Made by a program: the position numbers and the translations under genes. From contig NZ_JAGGOK010000011.1 of assembly GCF_018614615.1 (NCBI RefSeq), positions 1 through 37,141 on the forward strand: 37,141 nt of DNA. The letters run 5' to 3'. Below, in pieces: positions 7,561 to 16,475 of this stretch. Positions within the stretch are counted from its first letter, which is position 1, and the number at the start of each line of letters is the position of its first letter. The notes beneath the pieces were generated by a model. The model did not search any database. It worked only from the letters and a program-made list of their open reading frames with translations, and had not been told where the DNA came from. Origin of the DNA: Streptomyces sp. ISL-100 (lineage in GTDB: Bacteria; Actinomycetota; Actinomycetes; Streptomycetales; Streptomycetaceae).

Positions 7561-8046
7561 CGCCACCCGCAGCGGACGCAGCATCGCGAAGATCTCCGCG
7601 CATTCCTCGGCGTCGTACGCGCTCAGCCCGAAGTCCATCGCCATCAGGTCGCGCGTCGCCGCCTCCACTACCTCGCGGCCCTTCTCGGTGATCGAGGCGA
7701 GCGTGCCGCGGCCGTCGTTCGGGTTCGGGCGCTTGTCGACGAGGCCTGACTTCACCAGCCGGTCGACGGTGTTCGTGACGGACGTCGGGTGGACCATCAG
7801 CCGCTCGCCGATCTTGGACATCGGCAGCTCGCCCTGCTTGGAGAAGGTGAGCAGCACCAGCGCCTCGTACCGCGCGAAGGTCAGCCCGTACGGCTTGACG
7901 ACGGCGTCGACCTCGGCCAGCAGGATCTGGTGCGCGCGCATGATCGAGGTGATCGCGGCCATCGAGGGGACGGGTCCCCAGCGCTGCTGCCAGAGTTCGT
8001 CGGCTCTGGCGATGGGATCGAACGGGAGGCTGAGCGGCTTCGGCAC
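7537..8046 (-). CDS. MarR-family transcriptional regulator
   Basis: Winged-helix regulator of 169 residues. The MarR core is clear: MRAHQILLAEVDAVVKPYGL, TFARYEALVLLTF, the recognition region MSKIGERLMVHPTSVTNTVD, and the wing DKRPNPNDGRGTLASITEKG. It starts 10 bp after the stop of the minus-strand MFS remnant, so the two were probably an operon, with the regulator controlling the transporter. The last residues AAHDFEEK lie within the first unit of the 24-bp tandem repeat. The ligand is unknown. Confidence 0.88.
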   Translation of the reverse strand: MPKPLSLPFDPIARADELWQQRWGPVPSMAAITSIMRAHQILLAEVDAVVKPYGLTFARYEALVLLTFSKQGELPMSKIGERLMVHPTSVTNTVDRLVKSGLVDKRPNPNDGRGTLASITEKGREVVEAATRDLMAMDFGLSAYDAEECAEIFAMLRPLRVAAHDFEEK

Positions 8047-8056
8047 GTCATCGACC

Positions 8057-8630
8057 TTACCGGCCGGTCATATCGCGAACATCCCCGTCTCGCGCTTCGG
8101 TCGTTTTCGATCCCCTGCTGCCGCCCTCGCGGACTTCGGTACGTCGGATCTCCGCCAGCAGCACCAGCACAGACGCCGTACCCACGACCGCGAAACCGGC
8201 CACGACCTGGTGTACGGGAAAGAACTCCGCTGCTGCGCCCGCGACCGCCATCCCCACCCCCTGAACCGTCATCATGCCCGCCGTCATCACGGTCATGGCG
8301 CGCCCGCGCAGTTCCTCCGGCACGGCTTTGACGAACCACTGGTCCAGGCCGAGCGTGTACGCCGATGCCAGCCCCGTCAGTACCAGCGCGAGCACCGCGA
8401 GCGGCACCCCGGGGCGTACGGCATACAGCGCCAGCGGCAGCAGGCACACCGCCGCCACCGGTACGACGATCCGCTCCCGGGTGCGGGGGCCGAGGGCCGA
8501 GCCGGCCCAGACCTCCCCCGCGATGTGCCCCACCGGCATCGCGCACATCAGCAGGCCGACGGCGGCGGTGCCGACGCCGATCTGGTCGGCGTACGGCGCC
8601 GGTGTCGCAGCCCAAGGCGATATGCGCGCT
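8057..8630 (-). pseudogene. MFS transporter remnant, C-terminal half only
   Basis: From about 8630 to the stop at 8057 the frame encodes roughly 190 residues that match transmembrane segments 7-12 of a major facilitator: PYADQIGVGTAAVGLLMCAM, RIVVPVAAVCLLPLALYAV, LAVLALVLTGLASAYTLGLD, QWFVKAVPEELRGRAMTVMT, then AGMMTVQGVGMAVAGAAAEF and VVAGFAVVGTASVLVLLAEI. A full transporter would need about 200 further N-terminal residues; above 8630 the frame is Gly/Arg-rich shadow of the GH6 gene and its promoter. The missing half is not found elsewhere in the window. The break falls at the edge of the GH6-glxA-cslA cluster, so insertion of that cluster with loss of the 5' half is the simplest explanation. 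Confidence 0.7.
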
Positions 8631-8686
8631 ATGCAACGATTGCCCGGTCCACCTAGTCGCCCAGTCGAACCGTCCAAGGGGGCTGG

Positions 8687-9736
8687 ATGTCCGGCCGCAG
8701 ACCGACCCGCTCGCTCACCGCCGCAGCCTCGCTCACCGCCGCAGCCATCGCCGTCCTCGCGCTCACCACCGCCGGCTGCTCCAGCAGTTCCGGGTCGGAG
8801 GCTGAGCCTCGGCCGGAGGGATCCGCCGCCCCGCAGAACCAGGCCGAGAACCGCGACTCCTCCCCCTACTGGGTAGACCCGGAAAGCGACGCCGCCCGCC
8901 AGGTCAAGGCGTGGGACGCCCAGGGCCGCAGCGCCGACGCCGACATTCTGCGGCGTATCTCCGAGCGCCCGGTCGCCGACTGGCCCGCCGGGGACGATCC
9001 GGCGCCCGGCATCAAGAACGCCGTACGCGGCGCCGCCAAGGACGGCAGCACCCTCGTACTCGTCGCGTACAACATCCCGCACCGCGACTGCGGCCAGCAC
9101 TCCGCCGGCGGCGCCGCCGACGCCGACACCTACCGCCGCTGGATCGGCTCGTTCGCCGACAGCATCGGCTCCGCCCCGGCCATCGTGATCCTCGAACCCG
9201 ACGCCGTACCCCACATCGTGGACGGCTGCACCCCACCCGAAGAGCACGACGAGCGCACCGAACTCCTCTCCGAAGCCGTCGACCGGCTCAAGCAGCAGCC
9301 GAAGACCAAGGTGTACGTGGACGCCGGCAATCCCGCCTGGATCGACGACCCCGGCAAGCTCGTCGAGCCCCTGAAGCGGGCCGGCGTGGACCGGGCCGAC
9401 GGCATCTCGCTGAACGTCTCCAACTTCCAGACGAACGACGCCGTCAAGTCGTTCGGCGCCCAGCTCTCCGGCCTGCTCGGCGGCACCCACTTCGTGATCG
9501 ACAGCAGCCGCAACGGCAACGGCCCGCTCTCCGGCGGCCGCACCGACGCCTGGTGCAACCCCACCGGCCGCGCCCTCGGTACGCCGCCCAGCGACCGCAC
9601 CGGCGACCCGCTGCTCGACGCGTACCTGTGGATCAAGCGGCCGGGCGACTCGGACGGCGAGTGCCGCGGCGGCCCGGCGGCCGGCACCTGGTGGCCGGAT
9701 TACGCTCTCGGCCTCGCCCGCCGCGCCAAGGCGTGA
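8687..9736 (+). CDS. Secreted lipoprotein glycoside hydrolase family 6 (endoglucanase, CslZ-like)
   Basis: A 349-residue GH6 beta-1,4-glucanase expected on the outer face of the membrane. The signal peptide ends in a lipobox (LTTAGCSSSSG, Cys about residue 31), followed by a Ser/Glu/Pro linker. The GH6 signatures occur in order: LVAYNIPHRDCGQHSAGG, IVILEPDAVPHI, VYVDAGNPAWI, ISLNVSNFQTND, HFVIDSSRNGNGP, DAWCNPTGRALG, DAYLWIKRPGDSDGECRGGP, and WWPDYALGLARRA. The start at 8687 follows an AAGGGGG ribosome-binding site. It is convergent with glxA, with a 10-bp gap. In S. coelicolor and S. lividans a GH6 gene accompanies cslA-glxA and is thought to trim the tip glucan; I infer the same role. Confidence 0.9.
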   Translation: MSGRRPTRSLTAAASLTAAAIAVLALTTAGCSSSSGSEAEPRPEGSAAPQNQAENRDSSPYWVDPESDAARQVKAWDAQGRSADADILRRISERPVADWPAGDDPAPGIKNAVRGAAKDGSTLVLVAYNIPHRDCGQHSAGGAADADTYRRWIGSFADSIGSAPAIVILEPDAVPHIVDGCTPPEEHDERTELLSEAVDRLKQQPKTKVYVDAGNPAWIDDPGKLVEPLKRAGVDRADGISLNVSNFQTNDAVKSFGAQLSGLLGGTHFVIDSSRNGNGPLSGGRTDAWCNPTGRALGTPPSDRTGDPLLDAYLWIKRPGDSDGECRGGPAAGTWWPDYALGLARRAKA

Positions 9737-9746
9737 ATAAACGCAC

Positions 9747-11702
9747 TCACCGCACGTGAATCCACTTCGCCTCCGACGGCGTCCCCTTGCCGTCCGTGAC
9801 GAAGAGCATGTACCAGCCGGGCGGCACCAGCGACTTGTCGCCCGGCACCTCCACCGTCACCTCGCCCTTGCCCTTCTTCAGGCCGAGCTCGATCGAGCGC
9901 TGCTCGACATCCGTCGTGTGCGTGACCGCACTCGGCCGCATCAGCCTCGCCCCGACGATCCGCTCCGGATGCGCGGTCTTGTACGTCGCCCTCCCCGACG
10001 CGCCCAGCTCGCGCGGTCCCGCCCCCAGCGCCGGACGCAGCGCCTTGTCCCGGAAGAGGTACGGCGGCGTATAGACCTCCATCCGCTGCTCGAACTTGCC
10101 GAGCTTGGTGTTGTCCTTGTCGCCGAACAACGAGTCCGATCCGAAGGTCACCACCCGGCCGTCCGGCAACAGCAGCGCCTCGGAGTGGTAATTGCGGCCC
10201 ACCGTCGGCTCGGCCGCCTCCTTGAAGGCGTTCGTCTTCGGGTCGTAGAACTGCGCCTTGAGGATGTTGCTGGCGCCGCGCCCCCGGTAGTCCGTCGAGC
10301 CGCCGCTGGTGAAAACGGTGTCGTCCGGCATGATCACGCTGTTCAAGTACCGCGTTCCCTGCGGGAGTTGCGGACCGCGCTCGAACACCGGACTTTCCTC
10401 GTCCAGGTCGATGATCGCCGTACGGCCGGTCGCCTTGTCCGACTCTCCGACTCCCCCGCCCCCCAGGATCATCACCCGCTGGTCCTGCGCGGGCGGCAGC
10501 ACCAGCGAGGCGGCGGTCTCCGTCTGGTCGAGATCCGTAAGGCCGCCGACCTTCTTGAAGGTGTTCTTCTCCAGGTCCCAGATGCCGGGCTCGCGGCCCT
10601 TGTCGGCCGGCCCGTAGCCGGCGTTCGCCCCGGAGTAGAAGAGCTTGCCGCCCTTGGTGAGGAAGAGCGCCGGGTACGTAGGGAAGTACCGGAAGGGCGC
10701 CTTCGACCACTTCTTCGTCTTCGGGTCGTAGTACTCGTTGTCGCCCGCGAGAATCGCGCCGACGTCGTCGAGCCCGGAGACGGCGAGCACCTTGCCGTCC
10801 TGGAGGGTGACCAGCGTCGGGTACCAGCGGGCCTCCTTCATCGGGTCGACGGGTATGTACCTCTCCGCCTTCGGGTCGAACTCGTACGCCGCCCTGATCC
10901 CCTGGAAGTCCTGCTTGTCCATGGTTATCGCTTCGGCGAGGCCGTACGCGTTGTCGGCGGCCTCCCCCTTCAGCCCTTCTATCTCGTACTGCGCGGACTG
11001 CTTCGTGACAGCCTTCGGCCCCTCCTCCACCGCCTCGACGAAGACCCGCGCCTCCGCTGCCTTGACCGTGGTCTTCCAGGGCAGCATGCGCCCGCTCTTG
11101 GCGTACGAGATCTTGAAGTCGCGCTTGGCCTTCGGCACGGTCACGTCGAACTTCGACACGTACACAACCCCGGACGGCGAGCGGAAGCGGGTGCCCTTCT
11201 TGAAGGTGATGGGCTTGTCCGGGTTCTCGTTCTTGACGCGCATTCCGCCGCCGGCCCGCATGACCTTGTCGCCCAGCACCTCGTAGCGCGCGGTGCCGCC
11301 CGCCACCAGCAGCCGTCCGTCGGGCAGTTGGGCGTGCCCGGCGCAGAAGAAGTCCTCGGGGGTCGGGACCAGCTTGAAGGAGTTGTCCTTGGGATCCCAC
11401 AGGACGGTCTCGAAGGTGCCCTTGTCGAACTTCTCCTCCTCGTTGCCCGAGCCCGCGATGATGAGCACTTTCCCGGTGTTGAGCAGGGCCGCATGAATGG
11501 CGTTCGTACGGTATTCCTCCGGAATGTCGACGGTCGACCAGGACCCGTACTGCGCCTTGTAGCCGGGCTGGGCGATCTTGTACGCGTGGTACTTCTCCTC
11601 GGCGAAGGTCAGCGCCGCCGGCGCGTTGAGCCCGGCGAGCACGACGACAGCTCCGCCGCCCAGCAGCGTCTTCTTGAACTTCTTCGTCGGCCGGTAGGCC
11701 AT
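9747..11702 (-). CDS. glxA: GlxA radical-copper (galactose/glyoxal oxidase-like) oxidase
   Basis: Mononuclear copper oxidase of 651 residues with a Tyr-Cys radical cofactor; in S. lividans it is needed for glycan deposition at hyphal tips. The N-terminus has a single membrane anchor/signal (residues about 11-34, TLLGGGAVVVLAGLNAPAAL). Cofactor and copper residues are recognisable: Cys120 (FFCAGH), Tyr294 (EARWYPTL), Tyr505-His506 (GRNYHSEALLLPDG) and His595 (SAVTHTTDVEQR). Kelch-like repeats fill the middle, and the C-terminal domain ends LVPPGWYMLFVTDGKGTPSE. The ATG at 11702 is 3 bp after the cslA stop, with GGAGGG inside the cslA end as ribosome-binding site, so the two genes are translationally linked. 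Confidence 0.94.
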   Translation of the reverse strand: MAYRPTKKFKKTLLGGGAVVVLAGLNAPAALTFAEEKYHAYKIAQPGYKAQYGSWSTVDIPEEYRTNAIHAALLNTGKVLIIAGSGNEEEKFDKGTFETVLWDPKDNSFKLVPTPEDFFCAGHAQLPDGRLLVAGGTARYEVLGDKVMRAGGGMRVKNENPDKPITFKKGTRFRSPSGVVYVSKFDVTVPKAKRDFKISYAKSGRMLPWKTTVKAAEARVFVEAVEEGPKAVTKQSAQYEIEGLKGEAADNAYGLAEAITMDKQDFQGIRAAYEFDPKAERYIPVDPMKEARWYPTLVTLQDGKVLAVSGLDDVGAILAGDNEYYDPKTKKWSKAPFRYFPTYPALFLTKGGKLFYSGANAGYGPADKGREPGIWDLEKNTFKKVGGLTDLDQTETAASLVLPPAQDQRVMILGGGGVGESDKATGRTAIIDLDEESPVFERGPQLPQGTRYLNSVIMPDDTVFTSGGSTDYRGRGASNILKAQFYDPKTNAFKEAAEPTVGRNYHSEALLLPDGRVVTFGSDSLFGDKDNTKLGKFEQRMEVYTPPYLFRDKALRPALGAGPRELGASGRATYKTAHPERIVGARLMRPSAVTHTTDVEQRSIELGLKKGKGEVTVEVPGDKSLVPPGWYMLFVTDGKGTPSEAKWIHVR

Positions 11703-11705
11703 GGG

Positions 11706-13484
11706 TCACTTCCCTCCGGTCGTCGTGGCGAACGCGGGCTCCGGCTCCTCACCCGGCACCGTGCTGCCGGCGCCCACCGCCTTGGCGGGCCTGACCGTCT
11801 TGGCCGCGGCGCGCCGCTCCCGCACCGAGGTCCAGCACCACACAGCGACCGGCGAGAGCGCGATGACCAGCGCCAGTACGGCCCAGGTGCGCATCGCCGC
11901 ATGGGTGTGACCGAGGTGGAAGGACGCGACCAGGGAGCCGATCAGCACAGCCGCCCAGAACAGATGAATGCGGAACGTCAGCAGCCGGTCGGGGCTCGCC
12001 TCGCCGCCCTTGGGCGTGACCACGAACCTGCCCCGGGTGCGCAGCACCGCCGAGCCCAGCGACTTGGCGTAGATCGGCGCGCAGAGCGCGGACATCGCCA
12101 TGCCGGCCAGACCGCCGGAGCCTTCCGGCTCGTGCGGCGAGACATTGTGCCGCCTGTTCCACAGATACAGCCCGATCTGGAGGGCCGCCGCGTCGCTGTA
12201 GAGCATCAGCCACACCGACGACGACACCTGGGTGCCGGATGCCCCGAACCACAGGAACAGGACGCAGCTGAGGATGCCGAGCAGCCAGTTGACGGCGGTC
12301 ATCGGGTAGTAGACGAGCATCAGCGAGTACGTGAGGAGCCGGCCCGGCGGCACCCGCAAGGGGGCCTTCCAGAACTGCCTGAACAGCGTCTCGTACGTCC
12401 CGCGTGACCACCGCAGCTGCTGGGTGAAGAAGTCGGTCCACGAGGCCGGACCCTCCCCGACGGCCAGCACGTCCGGGGTGTAGACGGACCGCCAGAAACG
12501 CCCGGTCTCGCGGTTCCTCCTGCGGTGCAGCTCGAAGCCGGTGGCCATGTCCTCGGTGATGGAGTCGTACAGGCCGCCGACCTGCTTGAGGGCCTTGACG
12601 CGTACGACGTTGTTGGTGCCGACGAACATGGGCGCGCCGTAGCGGTTGCCGGCGCGCTGGATCAGGGCGTGGAAGAGAAACTGCTGCGACTCCGCGGCCT
12701 TGGTGACGCCCTTCTCGTAGTTGCCGTACACCTGCGGACCGACGACGAAGGCGATGTCCGGGTCACGGAAATAACCGAGCATCCGCTCCAGGAAGTTGGG
12801 GAGCGGCACGTGGTCGGTGTCGACGGAGGCGAAGAAGTCGTAGGCGTCGCCGTGCATGGCCAGCCAGGCGTTGTAGTTGCCGTGCTTGGTCTTCGCCCGG
12901 TGCGGGCCCTTCTTGGTGTTCCACTCCGGTATGCCGTTGCGGCTGAAGTGCCGTACGCCCAGCTCCGCGCAGAGCGCCCGGGCCTGCTCGTCGTTTCCCT
13001 CGTCGAGGAGCCAGATGTCGAGCGGCCCTTCGTGCCGGAGCCCGACCGCGCCTTCGAGCGTGGCCCTGACCATGGCGAGGGCTTCCTTGCCCGGTACGTA
13101 CGTCGTGAGGAACGCGACCCGGGTCCCCGGCTCGGGCGTCACCGGCACCGGGTCCCTGGCGACCATCGTGGCGTGTGCGATCGACACCACGTTGACCAGC
13201 ATGAAGAACATGATCAGGCCGATCGAGACCAGCATCACCCGGTCCAGCTGGATCAGCCAGCGGTCGCCGCCCTCGCGTTCGGTCCAGTGAGTGGGCCAGA
13301 CGAGGTAGACCAGCAGGAGCGCCGAGAGCAGCGGAGCCAGCGTCATCAGCAGGACGGCGCGTATTCGGTGCGGTTCCTGCGCCATCAGGCTCCGGTACTG
13401 AACCCGGTACGGGCAGGTACCGGGATCGGTCATCGGCCCGGCGAGCCGGCTGTGGGTGTCGTAGTCGTAGCCGTCCGGCCGCAC
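11706..13484 (-). CDS. cslA: Cellulose synthase-like glycosyltransferase family 2 protein
   Basis: Processive membrane glycosyltransferase of 592 residues making a beta-glucan at hyphal tips in Streptomyces. Transmembrane segments occur near 43-62 and 82-106 before the catalytic domain and in a cluster at about 375-545 after it. GT2 motifs: Asp161 (WLLDEGND), Asp222-x-Asp224 (SVDTDHVPL), the TED motif at 310-312 (catalytic base), and QQLRW at 355-359 (Q..RW acceptor/product-channel motif). The GTG at 13484 is preceded by GGGAGG and opens MRPDGYDYDTHSRLAGP. CslA is reported to interact with DivIVA and to be required for tip-localised glucan. It forms a cslA-glxA operon; the GH6 gene faces it. 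Confidence 0.93.
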   Translation of the reverse strand: MRPDGYDYDTHSRLAGPMTDPGTCPYRVQYRSLMAQEPHRIRAVLLMTLAPLLSALLLVYLVWPTHWTEREGGDRWLIQLDRVMLVSIGLIMFFMLVNVVSIAHATMVARDPVPVTPEPGTRVAFLTTYVPGKEALAMVRATLEGAVGLRHEGPLDIWLLDEGNDEQARALCAELGVRHFSRNGIPEWNTKKGPHRAKTKHGNYNAWLAMHGDAYDFFASVDTDHVPLPNFLERMLGYFRDPDIAFVVGPQVYGNYEKGVTKAAESQQFLFHALIQRAGNRYGAPMFVGTNNVVRVKALKQVGGLYDSITEDMATGFELHRRRNRETGRFWRSVYTPDVLAVGEGPASWTDFFTQQLRWSRGTYETLFRQFWKAPLRVPPGRLLTYSLMLVYYPMTAVNWLLGILSCVLFLWFGASGTQVSSSVWLMLYSDAAALQIGLYLWNRRHNVSPHEPEGSGGLAGMAMSALCAPIYAKSLGSAVLRTRGRFVVTPKGGEASPDRLLTFRIHLFWAAVLIGSLVASFHLGHTHAAMRTWAVLALVIALSPVAVWCWTSVRERRAAAKTVRPAKAVGAGSTVPGEEPEPAFATTTGGK

Positions 13485-13592
13485 TGTGCCTCCCGCAGTC
13501 GAGGGCTTTCAATACCCCCACATAAGGTGACATTTGGCGGTGTGTCGAACCGGGTCGTCCAAGCGGGCGGTTTTTGGCGTCCGGCCGTTTGA

Positions 13593-13636
13593 ACGACGAA
13601 GCCCCCGACCGCGACGGCGGTCGGGGGCTTCGTCGT
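13593..13636. terminator. Strong hairpin between cslA and the MTH1187 gene
   Basis: A perfect 20-bp stem: ACGACGAAGCCCCCGACCGC (13593-13612) and its exact complement at 13617-13636, with loop GACG. It follows the minus-strand MTH1187 gene (stop at 13645) and lies upstream of cslA, so it ends the thiamine-binding/DUF3817 transcript before the cslA promoter. Confidence 0.85.
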
Positions 13637-13644
13637 CACCAGGT

Positions 13645-13938
13645 TCAAGCACCCAGATGGCGCTCCACCGTCTCGACCTTCGACGTCAGGCCGTCGGTGA
13701 CACCGGGCCGGATATCGGCCTTCAGGACCAGCGACACGCGCGGGGCGCGGGCCTCGACGGCGGCGACAGCGCGCTTGACGACGTCCATCACCTCGTCCCA
13801 CTCACCCTCGATCGAGGTGAACATCGCGTCGGTGCGGTTGGGCAGCCCGGACTCGCGCACCACGCGCACCGCGTCGGCGACGTACTCCCCGACGTCCTCG
13901 CCCACGCCCAGCGGACTGACGGAGAAGGCGACGATCAT
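13645..13938 (-). CDS. MTH1187-family thiamine-binding protein
   Basis: 97 residues, matching the small ferredoxin-like MTH1187/YqgV family, whose members bind thiamine or related molecules as homo-oligomers. The sequence [20 protein letters not shown]…[20 protein letters not shown]…[14 protein letters not shown]…[13 protein letters not shown] is typical, with the conserved S-P-(L/I)-G near the N-terminus and the (L/V)K.D.R.G pattern near the C-terminus. Its ATG overlaps the DUF3817 stop by four bases, indicating translational coupling. The physiological role in Streptomyces is not established. Confidence 0.88.
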   Translation of the reverse strand: MIVAFSVSPLGVGEDVGEYVADAVRVVRESGLPNRTDAMFTSIEGEWDEVMDVVKRAVAAVEARAPRVSLVLKADIRPGVTDGLTSKVETVERHLGA

Positions 13939-14282
13939 GCGCCGACCACGCCTTCCTTGCGGGCGCGGGCGGCGATGACACCCGCCTCCTCGTCACGCTT
14001 GAGGAGCTTCTCGCCGTACATGCCGCCGAACGGCAGCACCGCGAGGACGACGAAAAGAGCGACGCGGGTAACCGGCCACTTCGCCCGGTACCAGACGTCT
14101 GCGAGCAGCACGAGGTACAGCATGAACAGCACGGCGTGCAGGATCCCGAGCGGCATCACCAGGTCGATGTCCGAGATGCGGCTGAGCAGCGACCCGAAGA
14201 TCAGAAGTGCGGGGAACGAGAGCGCCTCCGGGAGCGAGATGAGGCGGAGCCGGTGGAGAGCGTTGGCGGTCTTGATGTCCAC
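13935..14282 (-). CDS. DUF3817 membrane protein (second copy)
   Basis: 115 residues with three to four hydrophobic helices: [40 protein letters not shown] and [18 protein letters not shown], with HAVLFMLY and a charged C-terminus ([15 protein letters not shown]). It has the same family pattern as the protein at 7069 but is divergent from it. GTG at 14280-14282 ([16 protein letters not shown]) is preferred over the upstream start because homologous sequence begins there. It overlaps the MTH1187 gene by four bases, and the pair forms one transcript ending at the 13593 hairpin. It is divergent from the AIM24 cluster. Confidence 0.82.
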   Translation of the reverse strand: MDIKTANALHRLRLISLPEALSFPALLIFGSLLSRISDIDLVMPLGILHAVLFMLYLVLLADVWYRAKWPVTRVALFVVLAVLPFGGMYGEKLLKRDEEAGVIAARARKEGVVGA

Positions 14283-14413
14283 GGAGGGGCAACCTTTGTC
14301 GTCGCGGGAACGGGTCGTCGATCTTGTGAATGCGCGCACAAGCTCGTCCCCATTGTGGCAGCCCGCTTTGCCACCTCTTTGTCAGGGTCGGGGTCCCGGG
14401 TACCGTCACTCAC

Positions 14414-15052
14414 GTGGCTCAGTTCCGACTCCAAGGCAGCAAGGTGCTCGCCGTCGACATGACCGGCGACGCCGTCAAAGCGAAAAACGGCTCGATGGTC
14501 GCGTACGACGGCCAGATGGCCTTCAAGAAGATGTCCGGCGGCGGTGAGGGCATGCGCGGCATGGTGACCCGCCGCCTGACCGGTGAGCAGATGACCGTGA
14601 TGGAGGTGAAGGGTCACGGCACGTGCTATTTCGCCGACCGGGCGAGCGAGATCAACCTCGTCTCTCTCCACGGCGACAAGCTGTACGTCGAATCCAGCAA
14701 TCTCCTGTGTACGGACGCGGGCCTGCGCACCGGCACCTCCTTCACCGGGCTGCGCGGCGGCGCGACCGGCAACGGCCTGTTCACCACGACCGTGGAGGGC
14801 ACCGGTCAGGCGGCGATCATGTCGGACGGCCCGGCGGTCGTCCTGCGCGTCTCGGCCCAGTACCCGCTCCAGGTCGACCCCGGCGCGTACATCGCGCACC
14901 AGGGCAACCTCCAGCAGCACTTCCAGTCGGGCGTCAACTTCCGCACGCTCATCGGCGAGGGCTCGGGCGAGGCGTTCCAGATCCGTTTCGAGGGCGAGGG
15001 TCTCGTCTACGTGCAGCCGAGCGAGCGCAACACCGTCGGGGGCGACGTCTGA
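14414..15052 (+). CDS. AIM24-family protein 1 of 3
   Basis: 212 residues of the AIM24/TRAP-like beta-sheet family (the mitochondrial AIM24 relatives). Visible family features: repeated G-rich strands, MVAYDGQMAFKKM, GMRGMVTRRLTGEQMTVMEV, the central NGLFTTTVEGTGQAAIMSDG, and VDPGAYIAHQGNLQQHF with GSGEAFQIRFEGEGLVYVQP. There is no signal peptide or membrane segment, so it is presumably cytoplasmic. The GTG start at 14414 gives VAQFRLQGSKVL, and the upstream gap of about 130 bp to the divergent DUF3817 gene holds the promoter. Its stop overlaps the next start (TGATG). The biochemical function of bacterial AIM24 proteins is unknown. Confidence 0.87.
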   Translation: MAQFRLQGSKVLAVDMTGDAVKAKNGSMVAYDGQMAFKKMSGGGEGMRGMVTRRLTGEQMTVMEVKGHGTCYFADRASEINLVSLHGDKLYVESSNLLCTDAGLRTGTSFTGLRGGATGNGLFTTTVEGTGQAAIMSDGPAVVLRVSAQYPLQVDPGAYIAHQGNLQQHFQSGVNFRTLIGEGSGEAFQIRFEGEGLVYVQPSERNTVGGDV

Positions 15053-15702
15053 TGCCGTTCCGCGAAATCAATTCGAGGATGGTCGAGGCGCGGGTCGCGC
15101 CCGGCCAGAAGATGTTCAGCCAGCGCGGCGCGATGCTCGCGTACCAGGGCGATGTGTCATTCACGCCGAACATCCAGGGCGGCCAGGGCGGCGTGATGTC
15201 CATGATCGGCCGCCGGGTCGCGAACGAGTCGACCCCGCTCATGACGGTCGAGGGCTCGGGCACGGTGATGTTCGGCCACGGCGGTCACCACATCCAGGTG
15301 ATCAACCTGTCCGGCGACACGCTCTGCGTCGAGGCGGACCGCCTCCTGGCGTTCGACGGGACCCTCACCCAGGGCACGATGTTCATGGGCTCGCAGGGCG
15401 GCGTCATGGGCATGGTGCGCGGCCAGGTGACCGGCCAGGGCCTGTTCACCACCACACTCAAGGGCCACGGCGCGGTGGCGGTGATGGCGCACGGCGGTGT
15501 GATCGAGATCCCCATCACACCCCAGCGGCCGATTCACGTCGACCCGCAGGCGTACGTTGCGCACCACGGCGACGTACGCAACAAGCTCTCCACCGCCCTT
15601 GGCTGGCGCGACATGGTGGGGCGCGGCTCGGGCGAGGCGTTCCAGCTGGAGCTGTCCGGCAGCGGCGCGGTGTACGTACAGGCCTCGGAGGAAAAGCTGT
15701 GA
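15052..15702 (+). CDS. AIM24-family protein 2 of 3
   Basis: 216 residues, clearly paralogous to the first protein. It shares MLAYQGDVSFTP, GVMSMIGRRVANESTPLMTV, GQGLFTTTLKGHGAVAVMAH, VDPQAYVAHHGDVRNKL and GSGEAFQLELSGSGAVYVQA. It starts at the ATG overlapping the previous stop by one base (TGATG) and overlaps the third gene by four bases, so the three are translated as one unit and probably form a hetero-oligomer (inference). It is soluble by sequence. Confidence 0.88.
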   Translation: MPFREINSRMVEARVAPGQKMFSQRGAMLAYQGDVSFTPNIQGGQGGVMSMIGRRVANESTPLMTVEGSGTVMFGHGGHHIQVINLSGDTLCVEADRLLAFDGTLTQGTMFMGSQGGVMGMVRGQVTGQGLFTTTLKGHGAVAVMAHGGVIEIPITPQRPIHVDPQAYVAHHGDVRNKLSTALGWRDMVGRGSGEAFQLELSGSGAVYVQASEEKL

Positions 15703-16475
15703 CCGCTCCTGTCGTCTTCGACCCGCACTCACTCCCCTCCGACGACAATGTCAACCCGTACACCTTCTGCGTGGAGCTCAAGGGGAGCCAGTGGTTCCTG
15801 CAGAAGGGGAAGATGATCGCCTACTACGGGCGCATCGACTTCAACGGCATCGGCCACGGCCGCTTCGACCGCCTTCTGCGCACCAGCTTCCACTCGCCGC
15901 TGCACGCCGGCGACTGGGTGGTGGCGGAGGGCCAGGGCAAGATGCTGCTCGCGGACCGCGCGTTCGACGTCAACAGCTTCGACCTCGACAACGGCAACCT
16001 CACGATCCGCTCCGGCAACCTCCTGGCGTACGAGCCGACACTCGCGCTCAAGCAGTCGATCGTCCCGGGCTTCCTCACCCTCATCGGCACCGGAAAGTTC
16101 GTGGCGGCCTCCAACGGCCCGGTGGTCTTCATGGAGCCGCCGATCCGTGTGGACCCACAGGCCCTGGTGGGCTGGGCGGACTGCCCGTCCCCGTGCCACC
16201 ACTACGACCACCAGTACATGGCGGGCGTCATGGGCGGGATCAGGTCACTGACCGGCATGGGCGGTACGTCGGGCGAGGAGCACCAGTTCGAGTTCGCCGG
16301 GGCCGGCACCGTACTGCTCCAGTCCACCGAACTCCTCATGGCGGAGCAGGCCACGGGCGCCGTCCCGTCCCAGGCGGGGGTGCCCGGCGGGCATGGTGCG
16401 GGGCAGGGTCAGCAGGGGGGCGCACCGCGTCTTCCCGGTCAGCTGGGGGACCTCCAGCGTCGCTTCGGCCTGTGA
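15699..16475 (+). CDS. AIM24-family protein 3 of 3
   Basis: 258 residues and the most divergent of the trio. The core pattern is recognisable (GKMIAYYGRIDFNGIG, VVAEGQGKMLLADRAFDVNS, GFLTLIGTGKFVAASNGPVV, VDPQALVGW, EEHQFEFAGAGTVLLQSTE). It carries an insertion with Cys and His (WADCPSPCHHYDHQYM) near residues 168-183 that could bind a metal, and a low-complexity Gly/Gln-rich tail (about 215-258). It overlaps the previous gene by four bases (GTGA). The Cys/His insertion is the main difference from the other two and may confer its specific role. Confidence 0.86.
   Translation: MTAPVVFDPHSLPSDDNVNPYTFCVELKGSQWFLQKGKMIAYYGRIDFNGIGHGRFDRLLRTSFHSPLHAGDWVVAEGQGKMLLADRAFDVNSFDLDNGNLTIRSGNLLAYEPTLALKQSIVPGFLTLIGTGKFVAASNGPVVFMEPPIRVDPQALVGWADCPSPCHHYDHQYMAGVMGGIRSLTGMGGTSGEEHQFEFAGAGTVLLQSTELLMAEQATGAVPSQAGVPGGHGAGQGQQGGAPRLPGQLGDLQRRFGL

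Noticed and set aside
9756..12407. Long plus-strand open frame of about 880 codons opposite glxA and cslA
   Set aside because: Arg/Pro/His-rich low-complexity translation without family motifs; high-GC codon bias on the minus strand keeps this frame open. glxA and cslA have complete catalytic motifs.
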